A DNA stretch of 64,000 bases from Guillardia theta CCMP2712 (Eukaryota; Cryptophyceae; Pyrenomonadales; Geminigeraceae): contig NW_005434639.1 of the NCBI RefSeq assembly GCF_000315625.1, positions 463,615 through 527,614 of the forward strand. The letters are read 5' to 3'. The translations under genes and the position numbers were made by a program. This document shows, piece after piece, positions 20,185-31,996 of the stretch. The notes beneath the pieces were generated by a model. That model worked only from the letters and a program-made list of their open reading frames with translations, was not told the DNA's origin and made no database searches. Within the stretch, counting starts at the first letter, position 1. The number at the start of each line of letters is the position of its first letter.

Positions 20185-23064
20185 TCATCGTATGAACACT
20201 TCGTAATGAAACAGAGCCAAGGACGTCGCCACCATCCCCAGCAGCACCCCCAGTGTCGTGCCCACCACAACCTCTAGCCAGACCCACGTGCCCTCACCCG
20301 CCCCCTGCTGGCCCGTCAAGAGGAGCAGGAGGAGGAGGCACGTCGCTTACCTGCTGAGAGGTAGGAACTAGCCTTGTCCCGTTGGTCTGCATCCACTCCA
20401 GCCCGTTGTGCAGATTCATCCCTGCCGCACTCTCATCTCCTGCTCTCCTCCTCCTTCACCGCCACCCTTCCCCCTCCTTCTCTTCTCCCCCCTGCTCTCA
20501 CTCGCCCCCTCTCGCTGCCCCCACAGCCTCCTCGTCAAGACGAACCGAAGACAGCAGACACGAAGACTCCCGCGCTCAACCACGCCAGGGCCATCTGGAA
20601 GGCAACCTGCAAAGACGTGACCTTCCATCTCATTCGCCCCCTCCACGTCCTTCTCCGTCCTCCCCTCCTCTCCTCTCCTCTCCTCACCCTCTCCCCGCTC
20701 CCTCCTCCCCCCTCACCTCCGCGCGCAGAAGTTTGTTTTGCGAGTAGCTCAGTTTCAGCTGAACCAGCATCTTGCTGTCATGGATTTCCTGCTTGAGGTG
20801 AGCCCAACGAAAGATGGGAAGGGGGGACAGGGGAGCTGGGAGGGACAGGCAGCAAGTGGATGGATAGAAGGGAGGAAGGGAGCGGAAGAAGAGTGAGGTT
20901 AGGAGCAGAGATGGAGCGGCATAGAAGGGAGGGAGACGGGTAGAAGGCGAGGAATGAGAGCGGGGAGATAGGGGAGGGGAAAAGGAGAAGAGGAGGAGAG
21001 GAGAGGGGGAGAGGAGAGGGGGAGAGGGGGAGAGGGGGAGAGGAGAGGAGGAGAGGGGGAGAGGGGGAGACTGAGGGAGACGGGAGGAACCTTGAGGATC
21101 TTTCTCAAGTTGAATCTTCAGATATCCACACGTCAGCAGTGGCTCGTCAACCGTCTCCTCCAAACCTCAAGTTGAGAAGCTCGACCATGTAGCCGTCCAG
21201 TCGACCCTCCACCTTGAGGCCAGTCAGAGGCCGATCCCCATCCTCCCTCCTCCCGCCTGCTCCCTCCTGTTCCCTGCTATTTCTCCCTCCTTCTTGCTCC
21301 TCTTGCCCTCCCATCCTGTCCAATTTCCCCTTCCCCCCCCCCTCCTCCTTCCTCTTTTTCCTCACTCCCTCCTGCTGCTCCCTCCTTCACGTTCACCTGC
21401 ATCTTCTTGTACATGAAGTCGCCCTCCTGTGGCTCCGGTCTCTCGGGTTCTTCTTCTCCACCGGCAGCCCTGCAGATCCTCACTTCCTCCTCTCAATTTC
21501 TCCCTCCAGCTCCCACTCCCTTACCCTGAATCATGCACGGATTCCAACGCAGCATACACTCCGTCAACCTTCTCTGTTCGTTAGATTCCGATTCCACTTC
21601 TCCATCCACGTCCCCCCTCCCCCTTCCCCGTAAATGTCTCTCTCCCTCCCTCTCCCTCTCTCCCTCCCTCGCCCTCTCCCTCTGTTCCTCCTCGGGGCGC
21701 CTCGTCTCCACCTGCCGCAGCATATCCTCGAGCTGCACCTGCATTAGCGTTCGACAAGAGACTCGCTCGCTCTCACCCGCGAGCGGAGGCAGTAGAGCCG
21801 ATGGAGCTGGGGCAGAGAGTGAGCGGCGGCTAGAGGACAGGAGAGCTCACGTCCTGACTACCGATCCTCTTTTTCATGGACAGTTGGATCATGGCACTGA
21901 GAGTGAACGGGGATCAGCGGAGGAGGCTTGTTTCCTAGGGGGCTGGTACCTGCTGTAGATATGGAGTTGGATCTGGTCGATGTAGCTACAAGGCAGTGAG
22001 AGGCGAAGCTGGAAGGACGAGGAGGCGTCAACCTCTGTAGGACGGTGTCAACCAGTGCGTCCATGACAACCAGCTGGAAGTCCTGCTGGGACTGTCCAAC
22101 ATCATCAGGACGGTGGAGAGGAGACGCCGTTTGCCCTTTACCTCCTCCTTCCTCCTCAAGATTTCACTGCGGAGCTGCTGCAGCAAACCCTCGTCGCCTT
22201 CGGGAACAACCTGCTCGGAAGTTAATTTCTCTGGCACTTTCCTCTCCCTTCCCCGCTTCTTCTCCCCTCCCCTCAGCCTCCTCCTTCCCTTCCCTCTCTC
22301 TCTCTCGCCCCTCGTCCTACATCACGTTCACTCACCACATAGGCAGCTCGCTCCATGATTACTGCGCGGAGAGGGTCCAGACCTGCTCAAATCACACGAT
22401 CAGACAAGGAGAGAGGGTCGAGAGAAGAAGGAGGAGGAAGTAGAGGAGGAGGAAGGAGAGAAGCAGAGAAGAGAAGGGAAGAGAGAAGGACGAAGAGGAG
22501 GGGGAGGGAGGAGAGGAGCGCATGAACGAGATCAACGCACCCACTACAATCGCTCCCTCCTTCACAATTACAGCGGCAGTAGAAAGCGTCTGCAGGCCGC
22601 AGCATGACAACGAGCTAGCCGGGAGGGAGCAAGACCTGAAGAGGACGGAGGTCTCGCATGCGGAGAAACTGGTCGGACATGCAGGATGACTCGCGGAAGA
22701 AGCTGCAGTGAAGCATACATGTCACAAGGCAGAGGAAGAGACGTCCTCATCTTCAGGCTCACTGAGTCGTCTTCTTGCTTCCTCCATGCCATGGCTTCCC
22801 TTGCAGGTCCACCTGCCCAGTTCCCCTCACCCTCCCCGCGCATGCCCTCCTGACTCACGTTGGGGAATAGAATCTTCCGCAGGCCCGTCTCAACTTTCAT
22901 CCCAACAAAGTACTCAGCGAGCAGACCAAACTGCAACGAAATCAGCCCATAAAATTCCCCTGGTACTCCACTTTCCTCCTCCTCCCCCTCCTCCTCTCCC
23001 TCACCTGGTTCAGATCTTCCCGCTCGACCATTCGTCCGTCCTGTGAAATCTCGCAGATCTTCAT
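20185..23064 (-). CDS. Coiled-coil protein with a C-terminal membrane anchor
   Basis: Exons were pieced together by eye: the start MKICEISQDGRMVEREDLNQ (ends near 23006), then FGLLAEYFVGMKVETGLRK, FFRESSCMSDQFLRMRDL, LDPLRAVIMERAAYV, VVPEGDEGLLQQLRSE, MVELLNLRFGGDG, EIHDSKMLVQLKLSYSQNK and the last exon. That exon gives WLEVVVGTTLGVLLGMVATS, then LALFHYEVFIR and a stop at 20185-20187, a single hydrophobic helix with a short tail as in tail-anchored proteins. Introns are full of pyrimidine/purine tracts. The gene converges with the coiled-coil gene on the other strand, 44 bp away. Family not recognised; the number of exons and the start are uncertain. Confidence 0.5.
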
Positions 23065-23169
23065 GGGAAGACAGGTGACAAGGTTTGAAATTCCGGGCTT
23101 GAGCCTTTACATGGTCCAACTTCAGTGCAAGACCCACTCAACAAGCAATACCGATGAGAGAAGAAAGAA

Positions 23170-23774
23170 TCACAAAGGAAAACATGCGCTGGAACTTGTG
23201 GTCTGTGCGAACTTTATCAGGACACCTTGTTTCACAAAAGAGATCCACAACGTGAAAGTGTGCAGCATTGTTCGGAACGGGTTGACAACAAAGGTCTGCA
23301 TGCTGAATGCTCCCTCCAAGTTATCCGAAGACCTGGAGCCATGATGAGTGCAATGGGCAACCGGAGGATCAACCCTCACGATATGCTCTCTGCATCTTTC
23401 TCTATCCTCCGCATCGCATCTGATCCCTGAGATGGTGATCAGGAACACTCGAGCCACTAGCAAAGTCACCCATCGCGCAAGAGCCGGAAAGAGCATCCGT
23501 TCTCCTGCTGACCAGCAGCTCGACGAAGAGACTGCTGCTCGGAATACCGAGAATCTCCCCTCATCAACCTGAGAAGAGGTCAGAACAATGTCTCACAGCT
23601 CTCATCGTCGACGTCTTCCACCTCCTCCCCTCCTCGATCTCTCGTCCTCACCTGGGAGAGAGCAACCCCATCGCTGCGACGACGTCCTGGACTGTACTCC
23701 TCCTGTTGTTCATCCTGACTGTGCAGGAGCGGCCTCCTTAGCTCCATGTTTCCTCGTATGTGACGAGAGTGCAT
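23170..23774 (-). CDS. Small single-pass membrane protein
   Basis: Two exons: the first codes for a start near MHSRHIRGNMELRRPLLHS and ends SDGVALSQ at a GTGAGG donor. A roughly 90-nt intron follows. The second exon (from about 23569) codes VDEGRFSVFRAAVSSS, then a hydrophobic helix (WVTLLVARVFLITIS) and a Cys-containing tail ending at 23170. The RRPLL segment resembles a dileucine sorting motif. The true start could be the inner Met (MELRRPLL). Family unknown. Confidence 0.4.
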
Positions 23775-24121
23775 CCTGTTCTACGGGATGTCTCCTCTCG
23801 CCCTCTCTTCTCTTCCTCCTGCTTCGTCTTCCTCGTCCTCCTCTTCTTTAATGCCCTCACTGCATTGAAGCCGATCGAAAACCTTTTGGTTTCTACTTTT
23901 ACTCAATTGAAACTTTTAAAAACACAAGTCAAGTCTGCCTCAGGACTTAAACTATCATAAGATGAAGGCAGTAATACTCCACCCCTTTGTTCGCAACCAG
24001 GTTCGCGACACCTGCAGACCCTGGGTCAGCCATCATCCCCCTTGCGAGTCAAGCCGTATCGGAGGGCATGGCATATGGGAGGAGCGAGGAGAAAGAGGGG
24101 AGGAGGAGGTAGAGGACGAGG
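23775..24121. other. Divergent intergenic region
   Basis: About 350 bp between two genes transcribed away from each other, so it likely contains both promoters. A pyrimidine-rich stretch (23790-23850) and an A/T-rich stretch (about 23880-23960) are visible; no defined motif was recognised. Confidence 0.4.
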
Positions 24122-26154
24122 ATGACGACGATCACGATGCTTCAACTTGTGCTGCTTGTTGCAGGCTTCGCCTTTGTCATGCCATCGGTGGGTTGCAGGC
24201 TTGTTTGTTTCTCAGGGAACCTCCAGTTGAGGGGGGGGGTGTACGGGGCCATCCAGTTCGAGGAGGAAACGAAGGATCCGATCTTCAGCGGGAGGTGGCA
24301 GCAGGACGTCAGTGATGAGCCAGACAATGAAGAGCTGAGAGACATCTTTCTTGCGCGGGACCATGTCCCTAGAGAAGGCGATACCCTGGTAAGATCTGAT
24401 GCGTGAGACGTTTTTAGCTTCTGATGCTGTCCTGTGGCTCATCAGCAAATGTCCTATGTCAGGGAAATATTGAGGAGAGCGAAGATTGAGAGAGGAGAGC
24501 TGCCCAATGAAAAGTGTCTTCGAGGATGCACAACTTCAGGGCTAATGCTGATTCAGGTACTTGAATCGAACGGAGGAGGAGCTCAAACAGATTGACGCGG
24601 ACGAGCTGCTATGGTTCGGGGCTTCGCAAGGCGACGTTGCTCTGGTTGGTGCATGCTAAGATGTGGGATCGAATACTGAAGAAGGTTGCAGGTGCGGCAA
24701 GCCATCAGTGAAGGTGCCAACGTGAATTCAATTGACCCGTCCAAAAACAATCAGACTGCGTTGCACTGCGCTTGTGATATGATGGTAAGAAACGAAGATT
24801 GAAGAGTCGAGAGCTGAAATGCTTTAGACGGGCTACCTGGATGTTGTGGAGGTTCTTACGGCTCATGGAGCGTCTGTGAATGCTGTGAATTGTTTCAACA
24901 CAACTCCGTTGCATCAAGCAGCTTTCTGGGCCCACAAGGTGAAGGACTTTGTCTTTGAGGACGCGACATGATCGGCAAGCAGGACGTTGTGGTGAAGCTG
25001 CTGGAGCTGGGAGCTGATCCTGTCGCGAAGAATGATGCTGAGATGACTCCCCTGCTCAATGCCGACGCTGAGTGGAAGGTGAGACTGCGGCACGTGAAGA
25101 GGGTGGGAGTGACGACGACTAGGTCAACTCCCGTCCGCTACCCATTAGAGAGGTTGCTGACGAGAGGAAGCATACCTTCGAGGATCCCAACAAAGGTGGA
25201 TGGGGCCAGCGGTGCGTGAGCAACCAGAATGAGTCGGGAAGCTGACAAGGCCTGTCAGGTTGAGAACCCCGGCACATCGCAAGGAGGTGCTGGATATTCT
25301 GCACGCAGCAGCTGGCAACAGGAGCTACGGGAGAGGAGCAGATCCTCTTCTAGGAGGACTCAAGTTCCCTGATGTTTGGGACGAGTGGAACGAGGAGGCA
25401 GAGATTGTGAACCCCTTGTCTCGCAAGGTAACTCTCGTTGAGACCTCTATGTGACTGATTTGAACCTCTCGTAGCGAAAGGTTCCCGGGTCGATTCCTCC
25501 TCCTCGCAACTTCCTCACGCCGGCCCAAACAAAGATAAAGTGGAACTGGTGCAGTAGTGGCGAGTGGGAGGCTGAGAGCTGATGAGAAGGTCAGGACGTT
25601 GGAGGAAGTGATTGACGAGGCGATCGACAAGCAATGGGAGGAAGACAAGCACTTGATGGAGGCGTACGGTAGCCCGACATGTCTCCTCCTTGCTTTTTTG
25701 CTGAGTGCCTTACCAAGGGATCAATCCGAACGAGGAAGAGACGAGTGAGAGCAAGTTATTCTCCGACGAATTAAAGGTTCTACCTGCAACGGCGAGGGAG
25801 GGAGTGATTACCTGCAGGACAAGAACTCCGATGGGTCGTCAGCCGACACCGACAAGATCATGGAGGAGTTTCACAAGCCCGAGCTGGACATGTTCGGCAA
25901 CGAGATGGAGGACGAGATAGGTGAGGGAGCGGACGATTGAAAGTCCACTTATAGCACGTGCAGCGGGTTCGATTGGTCCCGGTTCCAACCGAGTCCTCAT
26001 CGATGATGTGAATCGCTCCTGCTCTTTCTCACCCGCTGCTGACGCACTTGAAAGGATGGGCAGGACGACGCAGGCTTGCAGTGAAGGAGAAGGTCAGCAT
26101 CGAGGAGTGCAAGAGGAGAGAACAAGATCAAAACAAAATGGTGCCCTTGCTTGA
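24122..26154 (+). CDS. Ankyrin-repeat protein with a signal peptide (possible plastid leader)
   Basis: N-terminus MTTITMLQLVLLVAG is a signal peptide, followed by FAFVMPSVGC, resembling the Phe-containing site where complex-plastid leaders are cut. The first intron is 24389-24445. Later exons give three ankyrin repeats: QAISEGANVNSID with NQTALHCACDMM; GYLDVVEVLTAHGASVNAV with TTPLHQAAF; and VVVKLLELGADPVAKNDAE with MTPLL. The C-terminal part is acidic/helical (EKVRTLEEVIDEAIDKQWEE; DKIMEEFHKPELDMFGNEME). Ankyrin repeats mediate protein binding; the partner is unknown. The 3' end is uncertain: one frame stops at 26154, another stays open into the opposite gene. Confidence 0.6.
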
Positions 26155-26158
26155 AGTT

Positions 26159-29100
26159 CTATTGACTGTGGACGACTTCCACTTCTTCTCCTTCTCCCAC
26201 CCCCCGTTGCCTCTCACCCGACGAGATGCGATCAATCACGCAATTCTTGCAGCTGATGATCCACTGAAAGAATATCTTGTTCAACTTCTTGTACGCCAGC
26301 AGGTCTTCATAGATCTTGACGAGCTTCGAGGAGTTCAATCTTGCTCCCCGCCCGCTGTCACAAACCCTCCGAGGAGTGAAGGAAGACACAGACAGTCTAC
26401 ATCTGTTCGTTTCCTGACCAAGAAGGAAGATGTACCTGGTCTTGAAGAAAATTTCCTCCTTTGTTCTCATCGCTTCTTCCCTCAGCGCTTGCAACTCAAG
26501 CTGGAATTCACTCATCGACTTGCCTACCTGCTTCAGCACCCGTTCGTCTCTTCGTCGCTTTGCATCCTCCTGCAAGGCTTGGAAAGAATTTGTCATGGTA
26601 GCTCTCAGACGCGCCAACAAGAATTGTCGTAATCGCCTTCGTTTCCGCTTGTTCGCTGTCACGCGTTGAGACCAGATATGATGATAGATGTCTATAAGTT
26701 GACGATTCTTTATCGTCACACACACATTAGCGACTTGAAGCAGTCGACGGGCCTGCCTTGACATGTCTTCAGACTGCTCACGACGCCAGCTGTCCTTGAG
26801 CTGCACACAATCACAAGACATTTGATGCAGAGCTCTGGTGAGACAAACGCAACGAGCTCGAGCCGATATGAGGGAATGCTGTTGGCGGGTCAGAAAGAAT
26901 GAACCCTGAGTGACTTGATGATGAATGCTCTTGATCTGCAGCGACAACTCCCGCATCGCAAGGTTTTCTTTTGCATCCTGCACCCATTGGAGCCAAAAGA
27001 CGAATGGTAGAGCACACATCTTTTGCTTCCTCAACGTCTTGAGCTTGTTTTCTGCTGAACTCAAGAGCAAAGACTGCTCGGCGATCGACTTCCAACCGTG
27101 CAAGACTCTTCTTCTTCTTCTCTTGACATCACCTGCGACTAACATCCTTGCGATGTAGCTCGTCCTACGGGAGTGCTTGGCCGCTACTGACCAAGCAAAG
27201 CAGGCACGAGTCAGTGACTTGTAACGAGCAGCAGCGTCAAGTCTCAGGTACGTCGACGTCAGTCTCATCTTCATTCGAATTTTGCGATTCCAGTGCTTCA
27301 AGTGTTTGATGCAAAGTGACATCTCGCGCTTTTCTGACGTGGCGTCTTGAGCGTGCTTCAGGTGGATCGACTTGCATTTCCTCAGCCACCACATGTGCAT
27401 CACTCGTCTCGAGGTGTTGAGCCCCACCCTCAAATTGATATGAGCCAGCCTCATTTCTTCTATCCAACGTCGCTGCGAGGAGAATATCCAGCTCAAGAAA
27501 AGTCCCTTGAGGACCCTAGCCGATCTCCTCCCTCGAGCGACGTTCAACTTTTTGCCCTGATGAATCGTTCGCATCCATACGCTGAAGACTCTATTTGCCA
27601 CTCTTCTTCGATGCTTGTGCTGAAATCGGAATACCACACTCAGATTTCGAGTCAGACGATGGACTATAAGCTGCCAGCAACGAAAACTGGAAAGAAGCTG
27701 CTTGATTTCTTGCTTTTTTTGGACATAATTCAATTCATTCCTCCTGAACGTTTGCTCTGCCCAAAGCAGTAGAAGTTCTCGCTTTGTGAATAATCTATAC
27801 TTCGCCACTTTGACGAGGAGATTGCGATCTCGAATCGACCTGACTGATCTCTTCCATTTCAAGGTTGTTTGCCACATTGAAAACATCAAGATTAGATTGC
27901 AACGTTGCATTCTCCTCAGCAGCAGCAAACAGAGAGAGTCATTGCTGTCCAGCTTTCTTTCAACGTCTGCCCTTGCCTTGATAAGCCATTCTTGGCAGAG
28001 CTGAGAACCCTTCACGACTTGAAAGCTTCTCATCGCCGTCTCGGCCTTGAGCTCCCACGTTCTTTGATGGCAGCGAAGAAGAATCGCGTCCAGCAGGTCA
28101 AGACGGTGAAAAAAGACATCAAGGAATCGATCGTGATGTCGGCTGCTCACTCCAATGTCGGCGATAAGACTTTGAAGCTCTTGCTCCACCTGCAGGAACT
28201 CCTCTCTTGAGCTTGTCTGCGCCTGCTGGATGCTGGACTTGTAGTGCTCGAAAGCATCCTGCTGACTTTGCATGTCTGCCTCCAAGCAGACTATTCTCTT
28301 CTGGTACGAGCTGAGTTCATCGAAGTATTCTTTCGCACATTCCTCCCATTTCTTTTTGATGTTCTCATTTTCAATCTTGATTTTGCCTAGTTCATTCTTG
28401 CATTCAAACTGATCTCTTCTTGCTCTTTCCATCTCTCTCATCGCATGCAATATTCTCGTCTTCACCTTGCGATCTCGGATCGATTTTACAGTCACCAAGT
28501 CTTTCTGAAGTTGCAACATCTCCTCTCCCAACTCATGTACTGCATGTCTTATTGCGATGTTTGCCTTCTCGACCTCATACAAAATCTGTGGCCACACCTT
28601 GAACTTGTGTATCTCTTGAAGCAGCTGCGAGATCAGCTCAACTGATCTGCTCTTGAGCCTCTTCAAGTTGGAGCTCATCCCTTGATCCCTCACATGCTGC
28701 TCCATCAACACGTTGGTGAACTTTGTGACACAGTTGTCGACGTAGAAGATGATCTCGTTGTTCTCACTCACAATCGCATTCTCCTTGATGTCCGCAAAGC
28801 ATTCAAACAGCTCGATCCTCTCAGCCATCTCAGTCCTCGCTACCCTCGTGAGCGTCACCTCCACAACCTCCTGTCAACGTCAAGCGCGTCAGAGACGTAT
28901 GAGATCAATGTCAACATCACCTTCGCACTCTCCTCTCCCTTCTCAACCGTCAAGTTCACCTCTGATCCAGGAGTGTCTTCCCCTACCAGCACTTCTTGCA
29001 GGTTTTCCATGGACACTTCGATGCCATCTACCTTGACGATCTTGTCTCCCCTCCGCAACATCTTGCTGTTGTACGCAGGACCTCCAATCAGCATCCCATC

Positions 29101-30075
29101 GATCGTCAGGTCATTCACCATGATGCCCACCTGCATCAAGAACGTGTTACCCCTTGCGACTCCTCGGGAAACCATTCACCGTTGATGATGGGCCAGAGCT
29201 GGAGTGAAACTTTGAAGCCCCGTTGCAAGAATATAGCGCGATGTTTGTTCCCAGCACTTCTATCAGAGAATCGCAGATCTCAAAACACTTCCTGATGCTC
29301 CGACGATATTCATTCCGTTGTTGGTTCCTTTCCAAGTGACCGCTTTCCGGTCTCTGTCTCGTCAGCTCAGACATGGGAGGAGGATTGTAGTGACATGCTG
29401 TCTTTCCGTTACGTTCGATCTGGTCCAGGACATTCTGAGAAGGAAGTCACAACAGGGTGAAAGAGCAAGGATCCGTCAACCTGAATGTCCCTTGAATACT
29501 TCTCACAAGTGGAAAGATGACCAGCAAGGCTGTTCATGGTCTTCAGTTGGAGCGCGAGGGCATCATTCTCAGCCAGAAGTTTGTTTTGACTTGCGTTTGC
29601 GTTCTCTTGCACTCTTCTGATCAGCATGAGAATCTCGTCGAAGTGGCTCATAAGCTCGTGATCCTCAGAGTCTCTCAGCAACTGCTCCATGTCTGTCAGC
29701 TTCTGAAACAGCTTCACGTTCTCCATCATGTCTTCTTTCGCTGCTCTTATCAACTGGACGTCATGCTCCGTGCCCTGTAGGAAGCTCAGGAGGGAAATGG
29801 AAATATGAATGTACATCTTCCGGACGAAAAATCGTCAGGCTGAGCACGCTCCCTGGTTTGTCGATGCCGACGATCTGCTCTTCGTAGTCGTCAAACCTCA
29901 CGAGGTTTCCGTCTATCTGAGACAGACTTTCAACATGATAAGAGCGCACGTGACGATACCAACCTTGACGATCTCATCCCCGACTCTCAGGTCCGAGCAG
30001 TGATATGCCGGTGATCCCACTACTATCTCCCGTATCCTCAATCCATCCAGCATCAACCCCACCTGCGCAGCTTTC
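26159..30075 (-). CDS. PDZ-PDZ-coiled-coil protein with Sfi1-type centrin-binding repeats
   Basis: Read on the minus strand. PDZ 1 (VGLMLDGLRIREIVVGSPAY, DLRVGDEIVK, IDGNLVRFDDYEEQIVG, 30069-29780) is followed by a helical exon (29780-29440, e.g. LTDMEQLLRDSEDHEL). PDZ 2 (29130-28910) has LIGGPAYNSKMLRRGDKIVK and PGSEVNLTVEKGEESAK. A 50-nt intron at about 28871-28920 leads to a single exon of almost 900 codons. That exon begins with coiled coil and carries at least ten Trp-centred repeats spaced about 30-60 residues (MFSMWQT, LLLLWAEQ, VFSVWMRT, LFLSWIF, CFAWSVA, VLHGWKS), the hallmark of Sfi1 repeats that bind centrin in centrosomes and basal bodies. The 5' exon is not resolved. Confidence 0.75.
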
Positions 30076-31087
30076 AGAGTGTGTCATCTTCGCGACTCGG
30101 CATCTTCTTGCTCGTTCCAAAGGCGCCTTGCCCATTTATCTCATCGAGCTACTTTCATCCAGCAACTCTCATCCTTGTTGTCCGAGAAGTCGCTCAGCTC
30201 CTATTTTCCTTCCTCTCACGTCACACTGTTTCAAGCATTCACTTGCTGTATCTAGTCATCTTATGGCATTCTTGTGATCTCTGTATCTGTTGTCTTCCTC
30301 TTCCTCTTCTTCTCTTCGCTCCAAACTTACCGTGCATCTCGCCATACCAGGATCACTGTTACATACACAACCGCTCACTTTGTCATCACCAGTGTTTCAA
30401 CAACCACCCCTCCATTCCCCTGGTCGTACCCGTACCATCCTCCCTCCTACCCCCGAGATTACTACCACCCTACCCTACCTGGTGGCTCGGATGGGGCACA
30501 CTGAGGGAACAAAACCCGCCTCAAAAGGTACCGAGCCGCCTCGCCTCGGTACGATGCCATGATGCCATCGGTATCATCTTTACTCAAAGTTAAGTTAAAT
30601 GCATAGCCCCGGCTAGCCTAGTAGTCACGGCGTTGCCGCAGTAGCGCCCGAACCTCATTCTCACCCACTGAGCCTACCTACTACTAGTAGTCTCAGCCTA
30701 GCAGTCCTTTCTCACCGTCCTCATCATAGTAGTCTCAGCCTAGTGATAGCAGTCCTTTCTCACCGTCCTCATCATAGTAGTCTCAGCCTAGCAGTCCTTT
30801 CTCACCGTCCTCATCATAGTAGTCTCAGCCTGCTGGGCCCAGTGACATCCCGAGTCCGCCGGAACATCGGGCCGGCCCTTGCATCGGTGACCCGACGTTC
30901 CCTCTCAGTCTGACAATGAAGCTCCGACGCGGCGGTTTGACAAGTTTGACTAGCAGTGAGAGCCGAGAGGGAGCCGGGGAGCATGGGAAAGCGGCGGGGA
31001 AGGGGGTTGGGGAGGGGGAGTAAGAGGAACGATTGTTGCAGGGTGGAGGCTCGGAGGCTACGCTAGGGCTCAAACAACCTTCTCAGG
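30076..31087. other. Repeat-rich intergenic region
   Basis: About 1 kb containing pyrimidine-rich DNA (30100-30480), the 22-bp dispersed motif in reverse orientation at 30578-30599, a three-unit tandem repeat (30688-30832) and G+C-rich sequence with CCGG sites up to about 31000. The first exon of the minus-strand PDZ/Sfi1 gene may lie in the part nearest 30100. No ORF here is convincing. Confidence 0.5.
30688..30832. repeat. Tandem repeat, three units of about 42-50 bp
   Basis: The unit AGTAGTCTCAGCCTAGCAGT plus CCTTTCTCACCGTCCTCATC recurs three times, the middle unit with an extra TGATAG. Earlier partial units (CTACTAGTAG) precede it. Confidence 0.85.
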
Positions 31088-31782
31088 ATGAAGAAGCTGC
31101 AGCAGTTGTACCGAAGAGCCGCAAGACATGTTGACCTAGACTTTGATGCAACGGAAGTGATCAAGGTGCGAGTTTGGAGGCCTGTGAAGGACCTGGATGA
31201 CAGTCTTGCAGGAGGGATGGATGTGGAAGCAAGGTGAAGTGAAGAAGACGTGGAAGAAGAGGTTTGAAACAGTGATTTCGCCTCAGCTTCTCTTGTATGA
31301 CAGGTTGCCCTTGTGCCCTACGAGCAGATGGTGTGTGCTGACTCCGAAGCAACTGACCTACTACAAGAGCAACGATTACTCCCACGCCCTCGGCAGCGTC
31401 CCAATCGTTGTAAGCCCGGAGCACTCAGCTTCGGCTCGTTTCTTCCTCCCCGCCCCCCCGTTGAAACGCTCGCAGGATTGTCTGATGGTGGAGGTTGGGT
31501 CTGACAAGACGGTCAGCAGCCTTCCCTCTCAAGACGTGAAGGTCTCCTGGTCCTTCCTCGTTCAGGGCGCGGTGAGAGGAAGCCGTTGAGGCTTGTTTGA
31601 CGTCATCCGCTGCAGCAACGCACTTTCTACTTCGTGGCGGCGTCAGAGCTGGTACCTGCTGCCAGCGTCGACAAGCTCGAGTGACGTGGGTCTGACAGGA
31701 CAAGCATGAGTGGATGCAGGAGATCGGACATCTCATCATCTGCCTAACAGTCGATGAAGCTGATGCATACAAACTTGGATGA
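31088..31782 (+). CDS. Small PH-domain protein
   Basis: Six exons of a protein of about 150 residues were read completely. MKKLQQLYRRAARHVDLDF leads into a PH domain: EGWMWKQGEVKKTWKKR is joined across a 66-nt intron (codon AG/A) to WCVLTPKQLTYYKSNDYSH. Further exons give DCLMVEVGSDKTVSSL, QRTFYFVAASEL and DKHEWMQEIGHLIICL, ending DEADAYKLG with a TGA at 31780-31782. The conserved C-terminal helix Trp (EWMQEI) is present. PH domains bind phosphoinositides or proteins at membranes. The whole protein is little more than this domain, so it is probably an adaptor. Confidence 0.85.
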
Positions 31783-31996
31783 GCTGCAGACATCGATCTC
31801 TGCGAATCATATCGACGACTCCCTTCTTTGGTGTCTCACAAATCCTGCCCCATCCCTCCTGCCCCCCCCCCCCTCCCCTCCCTCCTTCCACTCCTTCTCA
31901 ACCCCCACTCCTCCTTACCGCATCCACCATCATGATCATTCACCACACAATTGGCATGGCCCTTTGACAGTAACTAGCGAGTTTGATTGAATCGTT

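Noticed and set aside
25921-26010. tRNA-like GGGTTCGATTGG segment
   Set aside because: No matching acceptor, D or anticodon arms could be folded; it lies in a predicted intron of the ankyrin gene.
26048-26632. Plus-strand ORF of 194 codons continuing the ankyrin gene
   Set aside because: Most of it lies opposite the well-supported Sfi1-repeat exon and has no coding character of its own; only its first part may be an exon.
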